NCBI RefSeq assembly: GCF_021010565.1
Contig: NZ_JAJNAY010000001.1
Location: forward strand, 1,964,001-2,028,000
Direction of reading: 5' to 3'
Length of the DNA stretch: 64,000 bases
Source of the DNA: Chryseobacterium turcicum
Lineage (GTDB): Bacteria > Bacteroidota > Bacteroidia > Flavobacteriales > Weeksellaceae
Numbering within the stretch: the first letter of the stretch is position 1; every line of letters begins with the position of its first letter. The notes under the pieces are model-generated. The model saw only the letters and a program-made list of their open reading frames with translations, did no database searches and had not been told where the DNA came from. Shown in pieces: positions 16,143 to 23,414 of the stretch. The translations under genes and the position numbers were made by a program.

Positions 16143-17258
16143 TTAAATATTTTCCTGCTTAGGTTTTACTTCAACAGGATTTTCTGTATTGTTATAGAAA
16201 AGCCATTCAATTGCCCTCGGGAATTCCTGTGACCAGTAAAATTCGTTGTGTTCGCCATCTGGGTTGATGTTAGTCTTAAATTCAAAATCAAAAAGGTTTT
16301 TCTTTTCCCATCGTTTCAAATAGTTTTCAAAAACCTGAATTCTTTTTACCATTTTAGAACCTTCACGTTCACCACCATACAGATAAATTTTCGTTTTAAA
16401 AGGAACTCTGAAGTTCATCATGGGGAAATTATTGGTAGGCTCTATCCAAAGAGAAGGAGAAAAAATAAGCAGCTTAGAATATACTTCAGGATAAAGAAAT
16501 CCGCTGTAAATACTGATGAGTGCGCCTAAAGAACTTCCGCCAATTCCGGTGTTTTCGCGGTCTTTTTTGGTACGATAATGCTCGTCAACAAAAGGTTTTA
16601 AAGTATCAGTAACAAATCTGATGTATTTTTTTCCTTCAGACCCGTTGGCTACATTATCGTTGTCGAAAATATATTCTTTAATTCGGTCTTCATTACCGTG
16701 TTCTACAGCGATGACGATGATGTCTCCACGACCATATTCTGCAAGAATAGACAGTTTTTTATCGATTTCCCAATTTCCGTACTGACTTCCTTCATTAAAT
16801 AAATTTTGAGCGTCCTGAAGATAAAGCACAGGGTATTTTTTGTCTGAAATATAATAATCATAGGGTAGAAGTGCCCAAACTTTACGGTAACGGTCAAGCT
16901 GCGGAATGTAAAAATCTTCAGAAATAACTTCTACAATAGGAAAAAACTCATCTTTGAAAGGTCCCCAATTGAATCTCCATTTTTCTACAAAATCATTGAT
17001 TACTGCAGATTTTTTTTTGACTTTCCTGTTGGGTGTAATATTTCCGTATTTGTCTAGTTCTACATTTTCCCAACCTCCTTTGGTGAATTTATATTCTATG
17101 TCATCATTGAGTAACTGGTCATCAATATTAATGCTGTAGGTATTTTCATCAGAAATTTTAAGCTGAAAATTGTAATCTTTCGGATTCCATTTATTAAAAT
17201 TTCCGGTAATGAAAATAGGTCTGGTGTCTTTTTCTGCCGTACTGAGTGTAAATTTCAT
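16143..17258 (-). CDS. Esterase-fold hydrolase with N-terminal glycogen-binding-like module
   Basis: This is a 371-residue protein in two parts. Residues 1 to about 85 resemble a CBM20/CBM48 beta-sandwich (PIFITGNFNKWNPKDY). The rest is a PF00756 enterochelin-esterase-like hydrolase, with WALLPYDYY near 128, the nucleophile Ser in GIGGSSLGALISIYSG (near 241), and a late His in DGEHNEFYW near 345. There is no signal peptide, so it is probably cytoplasmic. It is the first gene of the minus-strand block and is divergent from glgB, whose own N-terminus carries a CBM48 module. A role on a glycogen-associated or acylated substrate is possible. An iron-siderophore esterase is less likely without siderophore genes. 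Confidence 0.7.
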   Translation of the reverse strand: MKFTLSTAEKDTRPIFITGNFNKWNPKDYNFQLKISDENTYSINIDDQLLNDDIEYKFTKGGWENVELDKYGNITPNRKVKKKSAVINDFVEKWRFNWGPFKDEFFPIVEVISEDFYIPQLDRYRKVWALLPYDYYISDKKYPVLYLQDAQNLFNEGSQYGNWEIDKKLSILAEYGRGDIIVIAVEHGNEDRIKEYIFDNDNVANGSEGKKYIRFVTDTLKPFVDEHYRTKKDRENTGIGGSSLGALISIYSGFLYPEVYSKLLIFSPSLWIEPTNNFPMMNFRVPFKTKIYLYGGEREGSKMVKRIQVFENYLKRWEKKNLFDFEFKTNINPDGEHNEFYWSQEFPRAIEWLFYNNTENPVEVKPKQENI

Positions 17259-17361
17259 TCTGTGTTTTTAACGGTTTTAAAACTTTTAAATTTATAAAAA
17301 ATATTTTTATGAATTCTTTTTAATATTGACTAAAAATAGCTCTTTCCACGGGAAAAGTTTA

Positions 17362-17416
17362 TATATTTGGTAGTCATCGTAATTCAGTGAAAAAAAAAGA
17401 GATGCTGATGATGACT
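17362..17416 (+). promoter_or_regulatory. Putative glg promoter box and leader hairpin
   Basis: TATATTTG (17362-17369) fits the -7 consensus. No TTG lies at the normal distance. In the leader, AGTCATC (17372-17378) can pair with GATGACT (17410-17416), a weak 7-base stem with a long loop. Confidence 0.35.
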
Positions 17417-17433
17417 TAGACCAAAAACCGATT

Positions 17434-19386
17434 ATGATGAATTTTGTAAAAACCTACACCCTTTTTACGGATCATGATGTTTATCTTTTTAAAGAAGGTA
17501 AACATTATAGACTCTACGAAAAGTTTGGTGCTCATTCTGTTGAAAAAGACGGAATAAAAGGGGTTTATTTTTCGGTTTGGGCTCCGAACGCTAAAAAAGT
17601 TTCTGTCATCGGAAATTTTAATAACTGGAATCACCGCGAGCATATCCTTTTCCCAAGGTGGGATGAATCTGGGATTTGGGAAGGTTTTATTCCGGTACTT
17701 TCCTGGGGTACGCTTTATAAATATGCCATAGAAACGGTTCAGGGAGGAATTTTAGAAAAAAGTGATCCTTATGCATTAAGCTGGGAGCAAAATCTACAAG
17801 CCGCATCAATGGTTTCTACCAATTGGTATGAGTGGGAAGATCACGAATGGCTTGAAAAACGCTGGCAAAAAAATAGTTTAGATGCTCCGATTTCGGTTTA
17901 CGAAATACATTTAGGCTCTTGGATGCAGAATGAAAATAATCCTAAAAAATTTCTGAATTATAGAGATATAGCTTCCAAACTCGTTCCATATATTATTGAA
18001 ATGGGTTTTACTCACGTAGAATTTATGCCCGTAATGGAATATCCTTATGATCCGAGTTGGGGATATCAGATTACCGGTTTCTTTGCGGCAACTTCTCGTT
18101 TTGGTTCACCACAGGATTTAATGTTTTTGATTAATGAACTTCACAAAAATGATATTGGTGTTATTTTAGACTGGGTTCCTTCACATTTTCCCGGTGATGC
18201 AAATGGTTTACATCGTTTTGATGGTTCTTATTTATACGAACATGAAGATCCGAGAAAAGGTTTTCATCCTGATTGGAAGTCTTATATTTTTAATTACGGA
18301 AGAAATGAAGTGAAATCTTTCCTGATTTCAAATGCTGTATTTTGGTTTGATCGCTATCATGCAGACGGACTTCGTGTTGATGCAGTAACTTCGATGCTTC
18401 ATTTGGATTATTCTAGAAATGAAGGTGAATGGGAACCTAATATTTATGGCGAGAATGTAAATCTTGAAGCAAAAGCTTTTCTTCAGGAATTTAATACAGC
18501 CGTTTATAAAGAATTCGGAAATAATATCATGACCATTGCCGAGGAAAGTTCAGATTTTCCAAAGCTGACAAAACCTGTACATGAAGGCGGAGTAGGATTT
18601 GGAATGAAATGGATGATGGGCTGGATGCACGATACTTTATTTTATTTTAAGCAGGATTCTGTAAACAGAAAAGATTATCATAACAAGCTAACTTTTTCTT
18701 CGATGTATATGTATAATGAAAATTATATGATTCCGCTTTCACATGATGAAGTGGTGCATGGAAAAGCAAGTTTGATTTATAAAATGAAAGGAGATGAATG
18801 GCAAAGATTTGCCAATCTCAGAGCTTTGTATGTATATATGTTTACGCATCCCGGAGCAAAATTATTGTTTATGGGCGATGAATTCGGGCAAACCAACGAG
18901 TGGGATTTTCAGAAAAGTTTAGATTGGCACTTATTACAATATCCGGTTCATAAAGGGTTACAGAATTTAATAAAAGATTTGAATCACCTTTATAAAAATG
19001 AAACGGCGCTTTTTGAAAATCAATTTAATCAAAATGGGTTTGAATGGGTTGAAGCAAATGATCAGGATAATTCTGTCTATATTTATTTAAGGAAAGGAAG
19101 AAGAAGGGATGATGTTTTTATGGTGATTTTAAATCTCACGCCAAATGTTTTAGATTATAAAGTGGGTGTAAATTTATGTACACACTGGGAAGTAGTTCTT
19201 AATTCAGATGATGAAAAATATAATGGAAGCGGAGTTGAAGCTAATATTTTCAGAGAAGACCATGATGAATGGATGAACCGTCCAAGATCAATAAGCCTTA
19301 ATCTTCCTGCGCTTTCCGGAATCGTTTTAAGACAGAAAAAAGATAAAAAGTATAAATTAAATAGGATTAAACAACACAAAAAATGA
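17434..19386 (+). CDS. glgB: 1,4-alpha-glucan branching enzyme
   Basis: This 650-residue GH13 enzyme introduces alpha-1,6 branches into glycogen. A CBM48 module is near residues 30-120 (VYFSVWAPNAKKVSVIGNFN). The catalytic barrel carries the nucleophile Asp of GLRVDAVTSM (about 316), the acid/base Glu of TIAEESSD (about 370) and LSHDEVVHGK near 437. The length matches the short bacterial form that lacks a second N-terminal domain. Translation starts at the first of two adjacent ATG codons. It is the first gene of the glg operon, and its stop overlaps the glgA start by 4 bases (ATGA), which implies translational coupling. Confidence 0.95.
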   Translation: MMNFVKTYTLFTDHDVYLFKEGKHYRLYEKFGAHSVEKDGIKGVYFSVWAPNAKKVSVIGNFNNWNHREHILFPRWDESGIWEGFIPVLSWGTLYKYAIETVQGGILEKSDPYALSWEQNLQAASMVSTNWYEWEDHEWLEKRWQKNSLDAPISVYEIHLGSWMQNENNPKKFLNYRDIASKLVPYIIEMGFTHVEFMPVMEYPYDPSWGYQITGFFAATSRFGSPQDLMFLINELHKNDIGVILDWVPSHFPGDANGLHRFDGSYLYEHEDPRKGFHPDWKSYIFNYGRNEVKSFLISNAVFWFDRYHADGLRVDAVTSMLHLDYSRNEGEWEPNIYGENVNLEAKAFLQEFNTAVYKEFGNNIMTIAEESSDFPKLTKPVHEGGVGFGMKWMMGWMHDTLFYFKQDSVNRKDYHNKLTFSSMYMYNENYMIPLSHDEVVHGKASLIYKMKGDEWQRFANLRALYVYMFTHPGAKLLFMGDEFGQTNEWDFQKSLDWHLLQYPVHKGLQNLIKDLNHLYKNETALFENQFNQNGFEWVEANDQDNSVYIYLRKGRRRDDVFMVILNLTPNVLDYKVGVNLCTHWEVVLNSDDEKYNGSGVEANIFREDHDEWMNRPRSISLNLPALSGIVLRQKKDKKYKLNRIKQHKK

Positions 19387-20789
19387 CAATATTTCACCTC
19401 AGTACAGAATGTTATCCCGTAGCAAAAGTTGGCGGACTTGCAGATGTAGTTGGTGCTCTTCCAAAGTATCAGAATAAAATAAAAGAGGTCACGGCAAAAG
19501 TAGTGATGCCTTGGTACAACAAACATTTTGTATACGACTACGATTTTGAAGTAGTCTTTGATGGGTTTATTCATCAGGGTTCCAATATGCTTCAGGTGCA
19601 GGTAATGAAAGAAACTACCGATGTTTTGGGGTTTGAATTGTTTATGGTGAAAATACCGGGATTGCTCGATCGTGAAAATCCTTATGGTTACGAAGATGAA
19701 AGTTTTCAGTTTTTAGCCTTTCAGCACGGCATTCTGCATTGGTTGTCTGCGATGAAAATTCGACCTGATGTTTTGCATTGTCACGATTATCATACCGGCT
19801 TAGTTCCTTTTATGATAGAAAATTGTGATGAGTTTGAATTTCTGAAAGGGGTGAAAACGATTGGAACGATTCATAATGGAGAATATCAGGGAATGATGAG
19901 TTGGGATATGGTGAATTATATGCCTGCTTTTGATCATCATAAATGGGGACTTCTCGATTGGAATGGTTTTATCAATCCTTTAGCGAGTATGATTAAATGC
20001 AGCAGTGCTTTTACAACGGTTTCTGAAGGATATCTTGAAGAGTTATTTGTGAGTTTCAGAGGTCTTGAAAGTTTGGTGAGAGAAGAGTTTTCTAAAGCTT
20101 ACGGAATTATCAACGGGATTGATACTGATGTGTGGAATCCACAGACCGATCCGATGATTGATTTTAATTTTAATAGTAAAAATGCACTTAAAATAAAGAA
20201 GAAAAACAAGGCTAAACTTTGTAAAGAGTATGGTTTGAATCCTGATCTTCCTTTATTTGCTTTCATCGGAAGATTTGCCACTGAAAAAGGTGCAGATTTG
20301 TTACCTGATTTAATTTGGAGAAGCATCAAACAAAGCTTTGGAGGTTTAAATATCATCGTTCTCGGTTCGGGAAATGCTTATATAGAACAACAGCTGAAAG
20401 AATTGGATTCTGTATACTCCAATTTTGCGACAGATATAGGGTACAAAGAGCATCTTTCTCATAAAATTTATGCTTCGGCAGATTTTTTGTTGATGCCTTC
20501 CAGAGTTGAACCTTGTGGTCTCAATCAAATGTATGCAATGCGGTACGGAACTGTTCCTGTGGTAAGCTATACTGGCGGATTGAGAGATACCGTAAAAGAT
20601 ATTACAACCGGAGGTGCTGGCTTAAATTTTACCTATCCCGGAGTCGACGATATTATTCACGCAATGAGTCGTGGTGTGGATATTTACAAAAATAAAGCGC
20701 AAATGGATGAATTGGTGTTATCTAATATGAAATTTGACTTTGCCTGGGAAAAATCAGCAGAAAAGTATTTAACTTTATATAAAAATTAA
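19383..20789 (+). CDS. glgA: Glycogen synthase (ADP-glucose)
   Basis: This 468-residue GT5 enzyme extends alpha-1,4-glucan chains from ADP-glucose. The donor-binding KVGGLADVVGALP is at residues 15-27. The C-terminal GT-B half has FAFIGRFATEKGADLL, and the catalytic region SRVEPCGLNQMYAMRYGTVPVV (quoted in part: EPCGLNQMYAM) is near 380. It overlaps glgB by 4 bases, and glgC begins 16 bases after its stop. No glycogen phosphorylase or debranching enzyme gene is in the window, so breakdown genes must be elsewhere. Confidence 0.95.
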   Translation: MTIFHLSTECYPVAKVGGLADVVGALPKYQNKIKEVTAKVVMPWYNKHFVYDYDFEVVFDGFIHQGSNMLQVQVMKETTDVLGFELFMVKIPGLLDRENPYGYEDESFQFLAFQHGILHWLSAMKIRPDVLHCHDYHTGLVPFMIENCDEFEFLKGVKTIGTIHNGEYQGMMSWDMVNYMPAFDHHKWGLLDWNGFINPLASMIKCSSAFTTVSEGYLEELFVSFRGLESLVREEFSKAYGIINGIDTDVWNPQTDPMIDFNFNSKNALKIKKKNKAKLCKEYGLNPDLPLFAFIGRFATEKGADLLPDLIWRSIKQSFGGLNIIVLGSGNAYIEQQLKELDSVYSNFATDIGYKEHLSHKIYASADFLLMPSRVEPCGLNQMYAMRYGTVPVVSYTGGLRDTVKDITTGGAGLNFTYPGVDDIIHAMSRGVDIYKNKAQMDELVLSNMKFDFAWEKSAEKYLTLYKN

Positions 20790-20805
20790 AAAAACGCAGA
20801 TATTT

Positions 20806-22074
20806 ATGAAACACAACGTTATTTCTATTGTGTTGGGAGGAGGTAGAGGAACAAGGCTTTTTCCATTAACTTATACAAGGTCTAAACCCGCTGTTCCTAT
20901 TGCAGGAAAATACAGATTGGTAGATATTCCAATCTCAAATTGTCTTAATTCTGGACTGAATAAAATTTTGGTTTTGACTCAGTTTAATTCGGCTTCCCTT
21001 AATTCACATATTAAAAATTCTTATCACTTTGATATTTTCAGTCAGGGTTTTGTAGATATTTTGGCAGCGGAGCAGAATGTTGACAGTGATAGCTGGTTTC
21101 AGGGTACAGCAGATGCGGTTCGTCAATCGATGAAGCATTTAGAAAAGTATGATTATGAATATATTTTGATTCTTTCCGGAGATCAATTGTATCAAATGGA
21201 TTTTAATGAAATGCTTGATTTTCATATTGAAAAAGGAGGTGATGTAACGATTGCAACGATTCCCGTAAATTCTAAAGATGCTACAGGTTTCGGAATCTTA
21301 AAATCTGATGATGAAGGAAACATTACTTCATTCGTAGAAAAACCAGCATTTGATGAGCTTGAAGGTCTGCAATCTGAAGTTTCAGACGAAAATAAAGTGA
21401 AGGGAAAAGAGTTTTTAGCCTCAATGGGAATTTATATTTTCTCTAAAAGTATTTTGAAAAAAATGTTTGAAGAAGGTGCTGGAGACGATTTTGGAAAAGA
21501 TATTATCCCCAATTCTATCGGAAAATATACGACTTTAAGTTATCAGTATGAAGGATATTGGACGGATATAGGAACCATTGAATCTTTCTACGAAGCCAAC
21601 TTAGATTTGTGTCACGATTTTCCACAATTTAATCTTTTTTCATCAGCGCCTATTTTTACGCGTGCAAGAATGCTTCCGCCATCGAAAGTTAATGGTTCTT
21701 ACGTAAGCAAGGCTGTTTTTGGTGATGGTTGTATTATTATGGCAGATAAAATTGAAAATTCGGTGATTGGAAACCGTACAAGAGTTGACAAAGGAAGTAC
21801 CATTGTTAATTCATATATTATGGGGTCAGATTTTTATCAAAATACAAATGATATTGTCAGCAATGATCAAAAAGGACTACCTAATATGGGGATTGGTAAA
21901 TATTGCTACATTGAAAAAGCAATTTTGGATAAAAACTGCTACATTGGAGACAATGTAAGAATCATTGGTGGGAAACATCTTAAAGATGGCGATTACGGAA
22001 CCCATTCTGTACAAGACGGAATTGTTGTGGTAAAAAAAGGTGCAGTTCTGAAACCAGGAACTCATATTGGATAA
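20806..22074 (+). CDS. glgC: Glucose-1-phosphate adenylyltransferase (ADP-glucose pyrophosphorylase)
   Basis: This 422-residue enzyme makes ADP-glucose from ATP and glucose-1-phosphate, the committed step of glycogen synthesis. The N-terminal nucleotidyltransferase carries GGGRGTRLFPLT at 11-22 and the activator/substrate region SKPAVPIAGKYRLVDIP at 27-43. A C-terminal left-handed beta-helix is suggested by the hexapeptide-like run near 300-420. It is the third gene of the operon and is followed by a terminator. As in other GlgC proteins, allosteric control by glycolytic intermediates is likely but cannot be read from the sequence. Confidence 0.95.
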   Translation: MKHNVISIVLGGGRGTRLFPLTYTRSKPAVPIAGKYRLVDIPISNCLNSGLNKILVLTQFNSASLNSHIKNSYHFDIFSQGFVDILAAEQNVDSDSWFQGTADAVRQSMKHLEKYDYEYILILSGDQLYQMDFNEMLDFHIEKGGDVTIATIPVNSKDATGFGILKSDDEGNITSFVEKPAFDELEGLQSEVSDENKVKGKEFLASMGIYIFSKSILKKMFEEGAGDDFGKDIIPNSIGKYTTLSYQYEGYWTDIGTIESFYEANLDLCHDFPQFNLFSSAPIFTRARMLPPSKVNGSYVSKAVFGDGCIIMADKIENSVIGNRTRVDKGSTIVNSYIMGSDFYQNTNDIVSNDQKGLPNMGIGKYCYIEKAILDKNCYIGDNVRIIGGKHLKDGDYGTHSVQDGIVVVKKGAVLKPGTHIG

Positions 22075-22202
22075 GAGGCTGGAAGTTTGGTACAGGAAGC
22101 TGGATGTTTTGAGAGCTAATAACTTTCAAGCTTAGTTTTTAATTCAAAATTTTTACAGTCGAACATCAAACATCCAATACCCATCAAAAAATAAAAAACA
22201 AG

Positions 22203-22231
22203 AGTGATCAAGTTATTGGTCACTTTTTTTA
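22203..22231 (+). terminator. Terminator of the glg operon
   Basis: AGTGATCA (22203-22210) pairs with TGGTCACT (22217-22224) with one G-T wobble, followed by a run of T. It overlaps the -33 element of the next promoter. Confidence 0.75.
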
Positions 22232-22246
22232 TTTGTATTACTTTTG
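22216..22246 (+). promoter_or_regulatory. Promoter of the SRPBCC gene
   Basis: TTG (22216-22218), a 20-base spacer, then TACTTTTG (22239-22246) fit the Bacteroidota pattern. Only 4 bases separate the box from the ATG at 22251, suggesting a leaderless message. Confidence 0.6.
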
Positions 22247-22250
22247 TGTG

Positions 22251-23291
22251 ATGCGTTTTTTCAAAATTATAGCGGTTATTGTAGTATTGTTGGTGGGAGC
22301 TTATGCGGCTTCTATGTACTATTTTGTGGATGAAAGTAAAAGGTTTACCATAGAAAAAGAGGTAGATTATCCTTTAGAAAAGGTTTTTAATCAGTTTAAT
22401 AATTTACAGAACTTTACCCGTTGGAATAATTTTTTCTCCAGCTCAAAAACCATTACCATTGACTATTATTCGCCTTACGAAGGGCAAGGAAGTGCCATCA
22501 GCTACGATGATCCTAAAAGTAAAGATGGCGGCGAAATGTTTATCCGCTACGAAAATCCGAATAAAACCTTAAGGTATCAGCTTTTCGAAGATGAAGATGA
22601 GAATCCTACTTTAATTGATGTGAAATTTACAGCAGTTTCACCGGAAAAAACAAAAATTACATGGTATGTTCACACTCCAAAATTATCGGTTTTATCTAGA
22701 GCTCAGAATTTTTGGACGGAAGATAAATTTGCAGATAATATTGAGAAAAGCATGCTTAATCTGAAAAATGTGTTAGGCAATAAAGTAGAAAAAGACAATC
22801 AGTTGGCTGCCATAAAATATGATAGTCTGATGGTGGAAAAAGAAGAGGAGAAAATGATTTTGGGTATCAATGTAAGTACATCTAATAAAAAAGATGCCTT
22901 GTATAAAAATATTGTCATGAATTACAACAAGGTCAATAATTTTGTAACGATGGATTTAGGTAAAAAAAATGATGAGGTAGGGTATCCTGTTCTTATTACC
23001 GATGCCGATAATTTTAAAGATAACGAAGTCTCTTATTTTTTCGGAATTCCTTTATCAAAAAAAATAGGAGTTGCCGATAATAATTTTAATTTCAGATCTG
23101 TGAGCCCTACAGAAAATTATGTAATGTATTACAAAGGTTCTTATCCGGGAAGAATAAAAGCAATTCAACAGCTTATACAAAAGGCAAAGAAAGACGAAAT
23201 GCGTTATGGTGATGTTTATCAGACTTTTATAGAGCCACCTGTAGACGGTAAAGATGTTAATCTTAAACTTTCTCTCTCTGTTTATAGATGA
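22251..23291 (+). CDS. Membrane-anchored SRPBCC-family protein
   Basis: This is a 346-residue protein. Residues 4-22 (FKIIAVIVVLLVGAYAASM) form one membrane segment or uncleaved signal. The next 150 residues match the SRPBCC/polyketide-cyclase fold (VDYPLEKVFNQFNNLQNFTRWN), and the C-terminal half has a GyrI-like flavour (KIGVADNNFNFRSVSP). No catalytic residues can be named; such domains bind hydrophobic ligands. Six earlier codons (from 22233) are in frame but lie inside the promoter, so the ATG at 22251 is preferred. It is a single-gene unit between the glg operon and sucAB. Confidence 0.65.
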   Translation: MRFFKIIAVIVVLLVGAYAASMYYFVDESKRFTIEKEVDYPLEKVFNQFNNLQNFTRWNNFFSSSKTITIDYYSPYEGQGSAISYDDPKSKDGGEMFIRYENPNKTLRYQLFEDEDENPTLIDVKFTAVSPEKTKITWYVHTPKLSVLSRAQNFWTEDKFADNIEKSMLNLKNVLGNKVEKDNQLAAIKYDSLMVEKEEEKMILGINVSTSNKKDALYKNIVMNYNKVNNFVTMDLGKKNDEVGYPVLITDADNFKDNEVSYFFGIPLSKKIGVADNNFNFRSVSPTENYVMYYKGSYPGRIKAIQQLIQKAKKDEMRYGDVYQTFIEPPVDGKDVNLKLSLSVYR

Positions 23292-23360
23292 TTTTTTCCC
23301 AATTATCTTTTTTATATTTTTTTTAAGGTTTTGAGGTCATCCCAACTCGGTTTTTTTTAT

Positions 23361-23368
23361 TAAATTTG
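23361..23368 (+). promoter_or_regulatory. Candidate -7 box of sucA
   Basis: TAAATTTG matches TAnnTTTG about 47 bases before the sucA start. No TTG lies at the expected spacing, so support is partial. Confidence 0.4.
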
Positions 23369-23414
23369 AGGATTAATACGTTAAACAAAATTTAATAATA
23401 GATAAACTGTAATA

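Noticed and set aside
16143..17258. Siderophore esterase
   Set aside because: The esterase half fits that family, but there is no siderophore synthesis or iron transport gene nearby, and the N-terminal module looks glycogen-binding.
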